Shown here: positions 1 through 8,625 of the stretch, piece by piece
Layout of the letters: each line of letters begins with the position of its first letter
How positions within the stretch are numbered: position 1 is the first letter of the stretch
NCBI GenBank assembly: GCA_003243445.1
Contig: QFQQ01000003.1
Coordinates: 135,993-199,992 of the forward strand
From: Citrobacter freundii
GTDB taxonomy: Bacteria; Bacteroidota; Bacteroidia; Chitinophagales; Chitinophagaceae
Direction of reading: 5' to 3'
DNA length: 64,000 nucleotides
Notes under the pieces: generated by a model
Databases searched by the model: none
What the model was told of the DNA's origin: nothing
What the model saw: only the letters and a program-made list of their open reading frames with translations
Made by a program: the position numbers and the translations under genes

Positions 1-129
1 GATTTGAAAAAGAACAGACATTCAGCAAACCAAACTGAACATGACTTGGGCCAGATAAAAAGATAAATCCGCAGTCCGGCGCTACTTACCGGACAGTGAT
101 AGCACAAGACCTGCATACCTTGAAACTGG

Positions 130-2169
130 CTATTTCTTCATCTCCTCAAGTTTTTTTTGCAGGCTGAACATTTCGTCTCTAAGGCGGGCAGCCTCCATAA
201 AGTCCAGGTCACGGGCGGCTTTTTCCATATCCTTACGGATCCGGGCGATTGCCTTTTCCGCTTGCGGGATGGTTTTATATTCGGCCTGCTCGTCGGCGAC
301 TACCGGTACCAGATCTTCATCCGGCGCAACCGCATAAGGGTTCGCAGGATCATATCCTTTGATATCCAGCACAGAGGTTTGAGCAAATACCTGTTGTTTT
401 GATTTGGAAACGGTTCTCGGAGTGATGCCATGCTCCAGGTTATAAGCCATCTGTTTTTCGCGGCGACGGGTTGTTTCATCGATCGTTTTCTGCATACTCT
501 CCGTCATTTTATCTGCATAAAAGATCACTCTGCCATCTACATTCCGGGCCGCGCGGCCTGCTGTTTGCGTCAATGATTTTTCATTGCGGAGAAAACCTTC
601 CTTGTCCGCATCAAGAATAGCCACCAGTGACACTTCCGGCAGATCAAGGCCTTCCCGCAGGAGGTTTACACCAACAAGTACATCGATCTCTCCCAGCCGC
701 AACTGGCGGAGGATCTCAACCCGGTCAAGTGTATCCACTTCACTATGGATATATTTCGATTTGATGTTGATGCGATGAAGATATTTATCCATCTCTTCCG
801 CCATCCGTTTGGTAAGCGTGGTAACCAATACGCGATCGCCTTTTTTCACGGTTTTATCGATCTCATCCAACAGGTCATCTATCTGGTTAACACTTGGCCT
901 TATCTCTATCGGAGGATCAAGCAAACCTGTTGGTCGTACGACCTGTTCAACCACTACGCCGCCGGTTTTTTCCAGTTCATAATCATCCGGTGTTGCCGAA
1001 ACATACACCACCTGGTTCATCATCGATTCAAATTCATGAAAGTTCAACGGACGGTTATCCAATGCACTGGGAAGACGGAATCCGTAATCTACCAGAATCA
1101 GCTTCCGGCTACGGTCACCGCCATACATACCGCTGACCTGCGGTACTGTCTGATGGCTCTCATCGATCACGCAGATAAAGTCTTTGGGAAAATAATCCAG
1201 CAAACAGAATGGTCTTGTTCCTGGTACACGCCGGTCGAAGAAGCGGGAGTAGTTTTCAATACCGTTGCAATAACCCAGTTCTTTGATCATTTCAATATCA
1301 TATTCGACACGTTCTTTCAGCCGCTGAGCTTCGATCAGTTTCCCATTGCTTTTGAAATAATCAACCTGTGCACCCATCTCGTCCTGGATCTCGTAGATCA
1401 CCTGTTGCATGATATCTTTTGGGGCGACATAAAGATTTGCAGGAAAGATGGCGGCATTCTCCATTTTCCCGATACGCTTGCTTGTCACTACATCAATACT
1501 TTCGATGTCTTCAATTTCATCTCCGAAGAAAGTAACGCGGTAGCCGTAATCAACATAAGGCAGGTTGATATCAACAGTATCTCCTTTTACACGGAATGTT
1601 CCGCGATTGAATTCGATCGTCGTACGATTATAAAGAGAATTAACAAGAGCATGCAGAAATGCCTGTCTTGAGATCGTTTGATTTTTTGCGATCCGGATGA
1701 TCCCGTTCTCATAATCGGTTGGGTTTCCCATACCGTAAATGCAACTCACAGATGCCACGACAATGATATCACGTCTTCCGCTCAGCAAACTTGTTGTAGC
1801 CCTTAGACGAAGCTTATCCAACTCGTCATTGATGCTAAGATCCTTTTCAATATATACATCGCTAACGGGGAGATAAGCCTCCGGTTGATAGTAATCGTAA
1901 TATGATACGAAGTATTCAACGGCATTCTCCGGGAAAAACTGTCTGAACTCTCCGTATAATTGAGCTACCAGTGTTTTATTATGTGTGATGACCAACGTGG
2001 GGCGTTGCACATTCTGGATCACGTTCGCGATGGTATATGTTTTACCGCTACCGGTTACGCCCAACAAGGTCTGATAATTTTCTCCCGTAAGTATGCCTTC
2101 GGTCAGTTGACGGATTGCTTCCGGCTGGTCGCCGGCTGGAGGAAATGGGGAGTTTAATTTGAATGCCAT
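130..2169 (-). CDS. uvrB: Excinuclease ABC subunit B
   Basis: UvrB is the damage-verification helicase of nucleotide excision repair; UvrA loads it on DNA and it then recruits UvrC. The 679-residue length is normal for the family. Visible motifs are the Walker A GVTGSGKT (residues 37-44), the Tyr-rich beta-hairpin YFVSYYDYYQPEAY (about 87-100) that probes the strand, the DESH helicase box (about 337), the TAGRAARN helicase motif VI, and a C-terminal UVR domain (about 635-675) that contacts UvrC. The ATG at 2169 is preceded after only 7 nt by a TAACTTTG -7-like box. No partner uvr gene is in the window. Identity is certain. Confidence 0.98.
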   Translation of the reverse strand: MAFKLNSPFPPAGDQPEAIRQLTEGILTGENYQTLLGVTGSGKTYTIANVIQNVQRPTLVITHNKTLVAQLYGEFRQFFPENAVEYFVSYYDYYQPEAYLPVSDVYIEKDLSINDELDKLRLRATTSLLSGRRDIIVVASVSCIYGMGNPTDYENGIIRIAKNQTISRQAFLHALVNSLYNRTTIEFNRGTFRVKGDTVDINLPYVDYGYRVTFFGDEIEDIESIDVVTSKRIGKMENAAIFPANLYVAPKDIMQQVIYEIQDEMGAQVDYFKSNGKLIEAQRLKERVEYDIEMIKELGYCNGIENYSRFFDRRVPGTRPFCLLDYFPKDFICVIDESHQTVPQVSGMYGGDRSRKLILVDYGFRLPSALDNRPLNFHEFESMMNQVVYVSATPDDYELEKTGGVVVEQVVRPTGLLDPPIEIRPSVNQIDDLLDEIDKTVKKGDRVLVTTLTKRMAEEMDKYLHRINIKSKYIHSEVDTLDRVEILRQLRLGEIDVLVGVNLLREGLDLPEVSLVAILDADKEGFLRNEKSLTQTAGRAARNVDGRVIFYADKMTESMQKTIDETTRRREKQMAYNLEHGITPRTVSKSKQQVFAQTSVLDIKGYDPANPYAVAPDEDLVPVVADEQAEYKTIPQAEKAIARIRKDMEKAARDLDFMEAARLRDEMFSLQKKLEEMKK

Positions 2170-2546
2170 AGGTGATCAAAGTTACCGCATTCAGCGGGCA
2201 AAAAATGTGCAAGGTTCTGCTGTATTGGGAAGTCCTGCGAAACTATAAAGCAGGATCATATAAAAATTTTCTCATCCTTGTGACTGGTGCAACATTGTTT
2301 AATTGTAAAAGGATAATGATCAGGACTGTGGTCAGTTCAGTAATGCATTATTAACTGGCGATGATGGCGAAGCGAAATAGCTTAACCAGTGAAAGATCCC
2401 AGACTTCGACCGCCGGATTGCAGAGGCAGAACGGGGTAAGCCGCATTCAACATCCTGCACGATAAACCGGAAGCTTCGATCTGCAGGTGATGCGTAACTG
2501 TTACAATTGCATTGACACTCTGTTCCTGTTCGCAGCGTAAAAGATT
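2170..2546. other. Intergenic region without a gene
   Basis: This stretch lies between the uvrB start and the mgsA stop. It holds the uvrB promoter at its left end. The short reading frames have no recognisable product, and I see no strong hairpin or repeat. Confidence 0.5.
2177..2184 (-). promoter_or_regulatory. Candidate -7 box of uvrB
   Basis: On the minus strand the octamer TAACTTTG fits the Bacteroidota -7 consensus TAnnTTTG. It ends 7 nt before the uvrB ATG, so the leader would be only a base or two long. I do not see a clean TTTG at the -33 position. Confidence 0.4.
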
Positions 2547-2993
2547 CTATCGTTTCAGCCTGTTGAGGTAGGATGAATAGTCTGGTAATGTTGGTTGATA
2601 TTCGCTGTACATGAGCGGCGACGTAAGCATAAAGTCTGCGGTTGACCGGTTACAGGCTGTAGGTATATTCCAGGTGGCCGCAACACGGAGCAGGGCCTTG
2701 ATATCCGGATCATGCGGCTGTGCTTCCATGGGATCCCAGAAAAAGATCAGTACATCCAGTTTTCCTTCTGCAATGCTTGCTCCTATTTGCTGATCACCAC
2801 CAAGCGGACCGCTCAAAAACTTCGCGATCGGCTGATTCAATGAAGACTCCAGCAATGTTCCTGTTGTGCCGGTGGCATAAAGACTGTGTTTGGACAATGC
2901 TTCCCTGTTGAAATATGCCCAGTCTATCAGTTCGTTCTTCATATTGTCGTGGGCAACAAGGGCGATCCGTTTAACAGTGTTCAATATCCGCAT
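2547..2993 (-). CDS. mgsA: Methylglyoxal synthase
   Basis: This 148-residue protein matches methylglyoxal synthase, which turns dihydroxyacetone phosphate into methylglyoxal and phosphate, a bypass that relieves sugar-phosphate stress. Family signatures are visible: the N-terminal ALVAHDNMK strand and phosphate-binding lysine, TGTTG in the phosphate loop, GPLGGDQQIG holding the catalytic Asp, and DPMEAQPHDPD with the second Asp, followed by IPTACNRSTADF. It stands alone on the minus strand, downstream of the YceI gene and separated from it by a terminator. Length and motifs are normal. Confidence 0.96.
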   Translation of the reverse strand: MRILNTVKRIALVAHDNMKNELIDWAYFNREALSKHSLYATGTTGTLLESSLNQPIAKFLSGPLGGDQQIGASIAEGKLDVLIFFWDPMEAQPHDPDIKALLRVAATWNIPTACNRSTADFMLTSPLMYSEYQPTLPDYSSYLNRLKR

Positions 2994-3018
2994 AACTTAG
3001 AAATTAAAAGTGCTTAAA

Positions 3019-3152
3019 GCTAAGAGTTTAAAAGAAAAAAAGAGTTAAAAGAGGGTTTTTATATAAAAGCGGTCTGGCCTCAATGTGTCAAATGCAAAAG
3101 GGATGGCCGAAAGCCATCCCTTTTTATCTCTTTATCTCTTTTATCTCTTAGC
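3019..3152. repeat. A-rich long inverted repeat around a terminator
   Basis: The left arm (3019-3053, beginning GCTAAGAG and built of AAAGAG/TTAAAAG words) pairs with the right arm (3128-3152, ending CTCTTAGC). The outer 8 bp are perfect and the rest is imperfect. The arms enclose the terminator at 3096-3125, and the right arm overlaps the YceI stop codon (3148-3150). It is an A-rich version of the hairpin elements found throughout this window. Confidence 0.6.
3096..3125 (-). terminator. Intrinsic terminator of the YceI gene
   Basis: The inverted repeat GGGATGGC/GCCATCCC with a short loop is flanked by A and T runs. Read on the minus strand, it follows the YceI stop and ends in TTTT. It can also work on the plus strand. 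Confidence 0.75.
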
Positions 3153-3696
3153 TTTTGAAATCTGCGCTAACAGTCACTTTTGGTTCTTTTGCCACTTTAC
3201 CGCCGTCGATTGGAGCGCCGGAAATACCATAATCAGCCAGTTTCAGAGAGAAATTAGATGTAGCCGTGATCACACCACCTTTTACTACGATTGTTGCAGG
3301 AGCTTTGATCTTTTGTTCAACGCCTTTTACAGCAAGGGTTCCTTCAACGGTTGTATTGTATGAGCCGTCTTTAGAGAAGTTTACTTTTGATGCGTCAACG
3401 ATGTTGCCCTTAAATGTAAAAGTTGGGAATTTGTCGGAGTCCAACCATTTTTCTCCGTTGAAGTGTTGCTGAATGGTTGGGTTCGCAAAAGCGAAGTTTT
3501 TTACTGCTGCTTCGAATGCAACGGATCCTGTTTTTGTGTCGAGAGCTGCAACGACAGTTTTGTTTTCAGCTTTTGGGAGGTTGTCGATAGAAGTGCTTGC
3601 ATCGAATGCAACAGTAGCTGAAGTTGTCGTTTTCTTTTGAGCGAACAGGGTGCCGGTAACAGCAATTAACGCTAAAGCGATGATAGTTTTTTTCAT
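3148..3696 (-). CDS. YceI family periplasmic protein
   Basis: This 182-residue protein has a clear signal peptide (about residues 1-20, ending FAQ) followed by a YceI-like lipocalin fold. Supporting features are VAFDASTSIDNLPKAENKTV, the FTFKGNIVD strand, the GTLAVKGVEQ segment and a C-terminal VTVSADF. YceI proteins bind long polyprenyl chains or similar lipids in the periplasm; the ligand here is unknown. It is downstream of the OB-fold protein gene with a 28-nt gap on the same strand, so the two are probably one transcript. It ends at the terminator at 3096-3125. Confidence 0.9.
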   Translation of the reverse strand: MKKTIIALALIAVTGTLFAQKKTTTSATVAFDASTSIDNLPKAENKTVVAALDTKTGSVAFEAAVKNFAFANPTIQQHFNGEKWLDSDKFPTFTFKGNIVDASKVNFSKDGSYNTTVEGTLAVKGVEQKIKAPATIVVKGGVITATSNFSLKLADYGISGAPIDGGKVAKEPKVTVSADFKS

Positions 3697-3724
3697 GATT
3701 GTGTTTTTTAAAAGGGGTGTTTGG

Positions 3725-4204
3725 TTATTTTGTTTTATTTAATGCGCTTCTTTTGAAGTCTACTTTTTCAACGCCAAGGATCTCGCTGAATGTGCCGCCA
3801 CTGCAGGAGCCCTTGATCGATACGGCCTCACCTTCTTTAAGTTTTTTTGCTTCTGCTGCGTGTTGTTCCTGGAAGGCGAAGATCACATATGACCCGGTTG
3901 TAGTATCTACGAATTTCACATTTGTTGTTGCTGAATCGGCAGGCTCCACGGCAGAAATTGTGCCGTTTACAACTATGATCTTATCGCGGTATTTCGCGTT
4001 GGCTGCGGAATCACTTTTTAGAAATTCCTGTATGAAGGCAGGGAATTCAACAGTATAATCCGCTTTCACTTCATTTGTGTCGTCAAATTTTTGCGTAGCG
4101 AAATAGATATAGATTGCTGCCAAAACGACTACGAGGATGAGGATCGACCAAAGGATCCTTTTTTTCCATGGTGACCGTTTTTTAACAGGTACAACTGGTA
4201 TCAT
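3725..4204 (-). CDS. Membrane-anchored OB-fold (tRNA_anti-like) protein
   Basis: The protein has 159 residues. A Lys/Arg-rich N-terminus (KKRSPWKKR) precedes one transmembrane helix (about residues 16-34). The outer-side domain resembles the tRNA_anti-like OB-fold group of Bacteroidota: KYRDKIIVVNGTISAV, a middle FVDTTTGSYVIFAF and EGEAVSIKGSCSGG. Proteins of this group are usually annotated only as putative lipoproteins or OB-fold proteins, and no biochemical role is established. It sits directly upstream of the YceI gene and probably shares its promoter, which suggests a joint envelope role. Function is inferred only at fold level. Confidence 0.75.
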   Translation of the reverse strand: MIPVVPVKKRSPWKKRILWSILILVVVLAAIYIYFATQKFDDTNEVKADYTVEFPAFIQEFLKSDSAANAKYRDKIIVVNGTISAVEPADSATTNVKFVDTTTGSYVIFAFQEQHAAEAKKLKEGEAVSIKGSCSGGTFSEILGVEKVDFKRSALNKTK

Positions 4205-4254
4205 GTGGTTTGTTTAAACGATTCGACTGGTGATTGGTTCACCGGTTTAGTAGA

Positions 4255-4262
4255 CAAATATA
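4255..4262 (-). promoter_or_regulatory. Candidate -7 box for the OB-fold / YceI pair
   Basis: The minus-strand octamer TATATTTG fits TAnnTTTG and lies about 50 nt upstream of the ATG at 4204. A -33 TTTG is not obvious at the usual spacing. Confidence 0.35.
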
Positions 4263-4307
4263 CAATGTTTAAACATTGATATTCGTTCTTAGTTCTTAAA
4301 ATAAATA

Positions 4308-4339
4308 AAAAAAGCCGTCCGCCAAAAGGCAGACAGCTT
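4308..4339 (-). terminator. Intrinsic terminator of recA
   Basis: On the minus strand a stem AAGCTGTCTGCC/GGCGGACGGCTT (near-perfect, loop TTTT) is followed by a run of seven T. A second 11-bp stem at 4353-4380 (CATTCGTAGGC/GCCTGCGAATG) lies between it and the recA stop. Confidence 0.85.
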
Positions 4340-4386
4340 GTATTTACTAACCCATTCGTAGGCCGAAGAGCCTGCGAATGAGATGT

Positions 4387-5421
4387 TTAAGCTGATTGTA
4401 CTTCTTTGATCTTTTCCCTGATCTTGGTTTCTATTTCTTTAGCCAGTTCAGGATTATCGATCAGCAATTGTTTTACTGCTTCACGTCCCTGCCCGAGTTT
4501 ATCGCTATTATAGCTAAACCAGGATCCGCTTTTTTGTACGATGCCCAATTCGACGCCCATGTCAATGATCTCTCCTGTTTTTGAAACGCCTTCCCCGAAG
4601 ATGATATCGAATTCAGCGGCTCTGAACGGAGGTGCAACTTTATTCTTAACGACCTTTACCTTCACCCGGTTGCCTATTGCCTCATCTCCGTCTTTGATCT
4701 GTGAGCTCCGACGGATGTCAAGCCTTACAGATGCATAGAATTTCAGCGCATTACCACCGGTTGTTGTTTCAGGGTTGCCGAACATCACACCGATCTTCTC
4801 ACGAAGCTGGTTGATGAATATACAGATCGTATTTGTCTTTGCAATGGTTGCAGTGAGCTTTCGCAAAGCCTGGCTCATCAGCCTGGCCTGCAGACCCATT
4901 TTGCTGTCGCCCATTTCGCCTTCCAGTTCACCTTTTGGGACCAGGGCTGCTACCGAATCGATCACCACTACGTCCAGCGCTCCGGAAAGGATCAGACGGT
5001 CAGCGATTTCAAGCGCCTGCTCACCGTAATCCGGTTGGGAGATCAGCAGGTTATCCACATCCACACCCAGTTTCTGAGCATAGGAACTATCAAAAGCATG
5101 TTCGGCGTCGATGATCGCACACATTCCGCCTTTTTTCTGCGCCTCAGCAATGACGTGCGTTGCGATCGTTGTTTTACCAGAAGATTCCGGTCCATAGATC
5201 TCGACCACCCGGCCTCTTGGCAGACCACCGATACCCAAAGCCACATCCAGGCCTATAGAACCAGTGGATACAACTTCCTGCGTGTTCTCACCACGCTCAT
5301 TCATCATCATCACACTTCCCTTACCAAAATCTTTTTCGATCTTATCCATGGTAAGTTTCAATGCTTTCAGCTTTTCATTATTGCTTGACATATCGGTAGT
5401 AGTTTTTTCTGTTTTTGCCAT
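4387..5421 (-). CDS. recA: Recombinase RecA
   Basis: RecA forms filaments on single-stranded DNA, drives strand exchange and serves as co-protease for SOS repressors. The protein has 344 residues from the ATG at 5421. Two more codons upstream lead only to a TTG, so the ATG is preferred. Visible features are Walker A GPESSGKTT, the conserved start of the core IEKDFGKGSVM, the L1/L2 region motifs EGEMGDSKMGLQARLMSQALRK and NQLREKIGVMFGNPETTTGG, and the C-terminal domain ending in EIETKIREKIKEVQ. It is a single gene with its own terminator and an adjacent TAATTTTG box. No lexA is seen nearby. Confidence 0.99.
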   Translation of the reverse strand: MAKTEKTTTDMSSNNEKLKALKLTMDKIEKDFGKGSVMMMNERGENTQEVVSTGSIGLDVALGIGGLPRGRVVEIYGPESSGKTTIATHVIAEAQKKGGMCAIIDAEHAFDSSYAQKLGVDVDNLLISQPDYGEQALEIADRLILSGALDVVVIDSVAALVPKGELEGEMGDSKMGLQARLMSQALRKLTATIAKTNTICIFINQLREKIGVMFGNPETTTGGNALKFYASVRLDIRRSSQIKDGDEAIGNRVKVKVVKNKVAPPFRAAEFDIIFGEGVSKTGEIIDMGVELGIVQKSGSWFSYNSDKLGQGREAVKQLLIDNPELAKEIETKIREKIKEVQSA

Positions 5422-5424
5422 GTC

Positions 5425-5432
5425 CAAAATTA
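5425..5432 (-). promoter_or_regulatory. Candidate -7 box of recA
   Basis: The minus-strand TAATTTTG fits TAnnTTTG and ends only 3 nt before the recA ATG, so transcription would begin in or beside the start codon. The -33 element is not clear. Confidence 0.35.
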
Positions 5433-5540
5433 GGATTTACGTAGTGCCGGGCTAAAAATGTTATGAACAGAACAAAACTAAAGCATTTAGCAATATGTTG
5501 CTAATTTTTTTTGGAAAAAATCATTGTTTGGTGTAAGAAA

Positions 5541-5741
5541 GGGTCGGTGGTCGATGTTGGACTGTGTCCGCCGAAGCGGTAGCGTAGGAGGATAGTCGAT
5601 GGTCGAGTTCCGCAAATTGAAATATCCGTATTAAGGAAGGTTGGTTGAATAATACGGCATGGGCAGACTGCGTCAACCCGAAGGTTCGACCATCCTTCTA
5701 CGCTACCGTTTCTGTGGACGCAGTTCAACATCGGTCATCGT
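5541..5741. repeat. Long inverted-repeat element (GATGGTC type)
   Basis: The left arm (5541-5610) and right arm (5681-5740) are reverse complements over about 60 bp with scattered mismatches. They share a 12-bp perfect core CGGTAGCGTAGG/A and the words CGATGTTGG and GGTCGA. One arm has an extra short unit (AGTCGAT). The loop is about 70 nt. The right arm stops at the stop codon of the membrane gene that ends at 5742; recA follows downstream on the same strand. Confidence 0.85.
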
Positions 5742-6485
5742 CTACGGCAGTATGCCATCCGCCCAGATCGCTACCCCGATGGACAGGACTCCTATGAGCA
5801 AGCCGGTGTAGATCTGTGCCGGCGTATGGTCAGACACGATCATGCGCGAAGTGCATACCATGCCGGCCACCAGCAGTGCGATGGAAAAATAAATAGTGTA
5901 GTTGCTTGCTTCACCAAGTGCCATCATGCCAACAAACCCGACCATTATACCCATGGCCATGGCATGCATGCTCACCTTCATATATATATTGGCCATCAAA
6001 CCTGCGCAGGATGCAATGAAAATAGCCATTGAAAGATAAACCGCTTCCTTGGGAAATTCCTGCTGGTGACGCAATACGTAGCACATCCAGAAATAATAGA
6101 GATTGGACGCTATATATGGTATGATGCGCTCCTTCTGCGTACGCAGATAAATAGATTGCAAAAAGCCCAATCCCTTTGCCAGCAATACAGTCACCAGCGG
6201 AAAAAAGCTGTACATAATAAAGAAGCGTACCAGCGCCAGTATCTTTTCGCCGGTGCTGAACTGCCCAAACATGAACGCCTGGGTATTCAGCAAAAGCCAC
6301 AACATATATACAGGAATAAAAAGGGGATGAAACACATAAGACAATACAACCGCAACGGCGCGGATGATCTTATTCTTCGGGCGATAATCCGGTATGACCA
6401 TTTCCGTTATTTCATTATTCTTATCAACAGCCATCCGTGTTTCCATCCGTTCAATTTTTTTGCAAAGTAAGGCATTCGGAGGCAT
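5742..6485 (-). CDS. PAP2-like integral membrane protein
   Basis: The protein has 247 residues and about six transmembrane segments from residue 42 on. The last part carries MHAMAMGIMVGF and SRMIVSDHTPAQIYTGLLIG, which resemble the second and third signature blocks of the PAP2 phosphatase superfamily (SxxxH; SRxxxxxHxxxD), but the final position is not a clear Asp. It may therefore be a divergent PAP2-family lipid phosphatase or a non-catalytic relative. Possible starts are the ATG at 6485 or those at 6446 and 6434; the hydrophobic part is unaffected. It is bounded by inverted-repeat elements on both sides. Confidence 0.7.
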   Translation of the reverse strand: MPPNALLCKKIERMETRMAVDKNNEITEMVIPDYRPKNKIIRAVAVVLSYVFHPLFIPVYMLWLLLNTQAFMFGQFSTGEKILALVRFFIMYSFFPLVTVLLAKGLGFLQSIYLRTQKERIIPYIASNLYYFWMCYVLRHQQEFPKEAVYLSMAIFIASCAGLMANIYMKVSMHAMAMGIMVGFVGMMALGEASNYTIYFSIALLVAGMVCTSRMIVSDHTPAQIYTGLLIGVLSIGVAIWADGILP

Positions 6486-6525
6486 CTGGCGAGGCGGATT
6501 TTGGCGAAAGGCAGGACCAGCTATA

Positions 6526-6683
6526 GCGGTTCCAGGGGTTTCAGAAGTTCCAAAAGTTCCAGAGGTAGTAAAAGCGGGTAAAAACTTTGGATATGCAATA
6601 CCGTTTAAGCAAATAGATTCTAAGTCAATGAATATAACCTCCTGGAACCACTGGAACTTCTGAAACTTCTGGAACCCTGCTGC
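6526..6683. repeat. Long inverted-repeat element (GGTTCCAGAAGTTCC type)
   Basis: The left arm (6526-6569) and right arm (6634-6683) are made of repeated words such as GGTTCCAG, GTTTCAGAAGTTCC and AAAGTTCC, and pair over about 45 bp. The loop is about 64 nt and A/T-rich. It lies between divergently transcribed genes, unlike most elements in the window, which follow stop codons. Confidence 0.85.
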
Positions 6684-6749
6684 TCATATTTATACCAGGC
6701 ATCATGTGTCATTGCAAAATCACCCCCGGCACACTATATTTACCGCCGA

Positions 6750-7268
6750 ATGATGCCTACGAAAAACATACTAACGAATGCCTGCAGGCGGTTCCGCGTT
6801 TTGCCCATACTGGCGGTACTGTTGTTTATTTTACCGCAGGTGCTGCAAGCCCAGTCGAAATATGTAAAGAAATACAGGCATATTGCAGACTCCTTGGCTT
6901 CAATATATGATGTTCCCGCAGCTGTAATTCTTGGTGTGGCAATCGTTGAATCGGGTGGGGGAAACAGCCGTAATGCGAAGCTGCTGAACAATCATTTTGG
7001 CATTGTAGGAAAAAATAATCTGCTTAAAACAAAGCACATAAAAAGTCGTTATAAGCAGTACAGCTCTGTGGCTGCTTCTTACGAAGATTTCTGCAAGCTG
7101 CTTTCCCGGCGTAAGTTTTATCCAACACTTAAAGGCAATAAAGATTACCGGTTGTGGGTTGATGCGATCAGCAAGACCGGTTATTCGGAAGCGCCTGCGG
7201 AGTGGAAAAAAAGGATCACCGCAGCGATCCGGAAAAACAAACTCGCCCCTGTGCATCATAGTAAGTGA
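6750..7268 (+). CDS. Secreted glucosaminidase-domain protein
   Basis: This 172-residue protein has an Arg-rich start, a signal peptide (about residues 14-35, ending QAQ) and a glucosaminidase (lysozyme-like, LytD/FlgJ-type) domain. Signatures are the helix IYDVPAAVILGVAIVESG, with the likely catalytic Glu in VESGGG, then NHFGIVGK, and later SYEDFCKLLSRR and YRLWVDAISKTGYSE. It would cut the glycan backbone of peptidoglycan in the periplasm. Only 3 nt separate it from the SGNH gene, so it belongs to a putative cell-wall operon with the MBOAT gene. A second ATG at 6753 is equally possible. Confidence 0.88.
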   Translation: MMPTKNILTNACRRFRVLPILAVLLFILPQVLQAQSKYVKKYRHIADSLASIYDVPAAVILGVAIVESGGGNSRNAKLLNNHFGIVGKNNLLKTKHIKSRYKQYSSVAASYEDFCKLLSRRKFYPTLKGNKDYRLWVDAISKTGYSEAPAEWKKRITAAIRKNKLAPVHHSK

Positions 7269-7271
7269 TAT

Positions 7272-8621
7272 ATGAATAGTAACCGCCGTGTTTTTCTTTT
7301 CGTCGTATACAGCGTAGGGATCTTCCTTGCCGTTTCCATTGTTGCATCGCTGATGGGTTTCAGCTGGACGCCGTTCAACCGTGTCAACCTGATCTCGGAC
7401 ATCATATCTTCTAAAGATTCCACACAGATCGCTGATGTAAAGACCGCAGCGGCGGATAGCAACAACACGCCTGTAGTGGTAGAAAAATTGCCCAGTAAAG
7501 AATTTACGCTATACCAAACACCGCGTTTGATCACCGACTTCAATGCGGATACAAACACCGCTTCTCTGGATGGGTTTCTTCAAAAATTAAGGGCATTAAA
7601 AGCCGGACAAAAGAGAAAGATCCGCATTGCCTACTTCGGTGACAGTATGATAGAAGGTGATCTGCTTACGCAAACCTTTCGCGAATTACTTCAGCAATCC
7701 TTTGGTGGCAGCGGCGTTGGTTTTGTGCCGATCACCTCTCCGGTTGCAAAATTCCGCCAGACCGTTACGACAAGCAACTCTGGCAACTGGGACGATGAGA
7801 ACTTCAAGGACGCTAAAACGAACAAGCTTTATCTATCCGGTCATTTATTCCGCGGTAGCGGAGCATCGGTGCTGATGACGGATCAAACGATCAAAGACAG
7901 TTCCGCGGTCATTGAAAAAGCATTGCTTTGCGGCCCTGTTTCAGGCCCGGTCAGCGTGGTAGTAAACGGCAACTCCGTTCCTGTAAATGCAGATAAACCT
8001 GTTAACAGGATAGTATTGGGCAACGATGGCGATCATTCAATAAAATTAGGAGTGAACGATGCACAGCTGCCTGTTTACGGGATCTCCTTTGAATCGGCAT
8101 CCGGCGTGATCGTAGATAATTTCTCTTTCCGTGGGATCACCGGTATCGAATTCTCAAAGATCGACTCGTCTTTCCTGAGTTCTATTGCGGCAACTAATCC
8201 TTACGACCTGATCATTTTCCAGTATGGTGTAAACCTGTTATTCCGCCCCAACGATAAAAATTTCAGTTGGTACGCACGCGTAATGCTGCCAATAATAAAA
8301 AAGATCCGCAACTGTTTTCCTGAAAGCGATTTCCTGCTGGTCAGCACGGCCGATCGTGCCTTCCGTTATGGTGGTGAATACAAATCCGCTGTCGGCATTG
8401 ACTCCCTTGTAAAAGTGCAGGCGCTGCTTGCCTATGAAACCGGCAGCAGCTTTTATAATCAGTTCGCGGCAATGGGTGGTACCAATTCCATCGTGGAGTG
8501 GGCGAAGGCCAAACCGGCATTGGCCAACCAGGATTATGTTCACCCGAATCACAGGGGGGCGGAGGTGCTTGCCCGTTATCTGTTTGATGCGTTGATGAGA
8601 GATTTTGCGAAGGCGAAGTGA
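7272..8621 (+). CDS. SGNH/GDSL hydrolase-like protein, likely acyl transfer partner of MBOAT
   Basis: The protein has 449 residues. An N-terminal hydrophobic segment (about 8-28) anchors or exports it. The SGNH fold starts near residue 115 with block I YFGDSMIEGD (nucleophile Ser). Block III is seen as FQYGVN (about 317), and block V near the end is DYVHPNHRGAEVLARYL with the Asp/His pair. Between them lies a long beta-rich insertion (about 190-290). Proteins of this kind, encoded beside an MBOAT acyltransferase, act like PatB or AlgJ and put acetyl groups on exported glycans. The gene starts 3 nt after the glucosaminidase gene. A paralogue is at 11525-12769. Confidence 0.85.
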   Translation: MNSNRRVFLFVVYSVGIFLAVSIVASLMGFSWTPFNRVNLISDIISSKDSTQIADVKTAAADSNNTPVVVEKLPSKEFTLYQTPRLITDFNADTNTASLDGFLQKLRALKAGQKRKIRIAYFGDSMIEGDLLTQTFRELLQQSFGGSGVGFVPITSPVAKFRQTVTTSNSGNWDDENFKDAKTNKLYLSGHLFRGSGASVLMTDQTIKDSSAVIEKALLCGPVSGPVSVVVNGNSVPVNADKPVNRIVLGNDGDHSIKLGVNDAQLPVYGISFESASGVIVDNFSFRGITGIEFSKIDSSFLSSIAATNPYDLIIFQYGVNLLFRPNDKNFSWYARVMLPIIKKIRNCFPESDFLLVSTADRAFRYGGEYKSAVGIDSLVKVQALLAYETGSSFYNQFAAMGGTNSIVEWAKAKPALANQDYVHPNHRGAEVLARYLFDALMRDFAKAK

Positions 8622-8625
8622 TCAT

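Noticed and set aside
745..1671. 308-codon frame on the plus strand across uvrB
   Set aside because: It lies wholly opposite uvrB, has a low-quality composition rich in His, Phe and Ile and no family pattern; it is a shadow frame.
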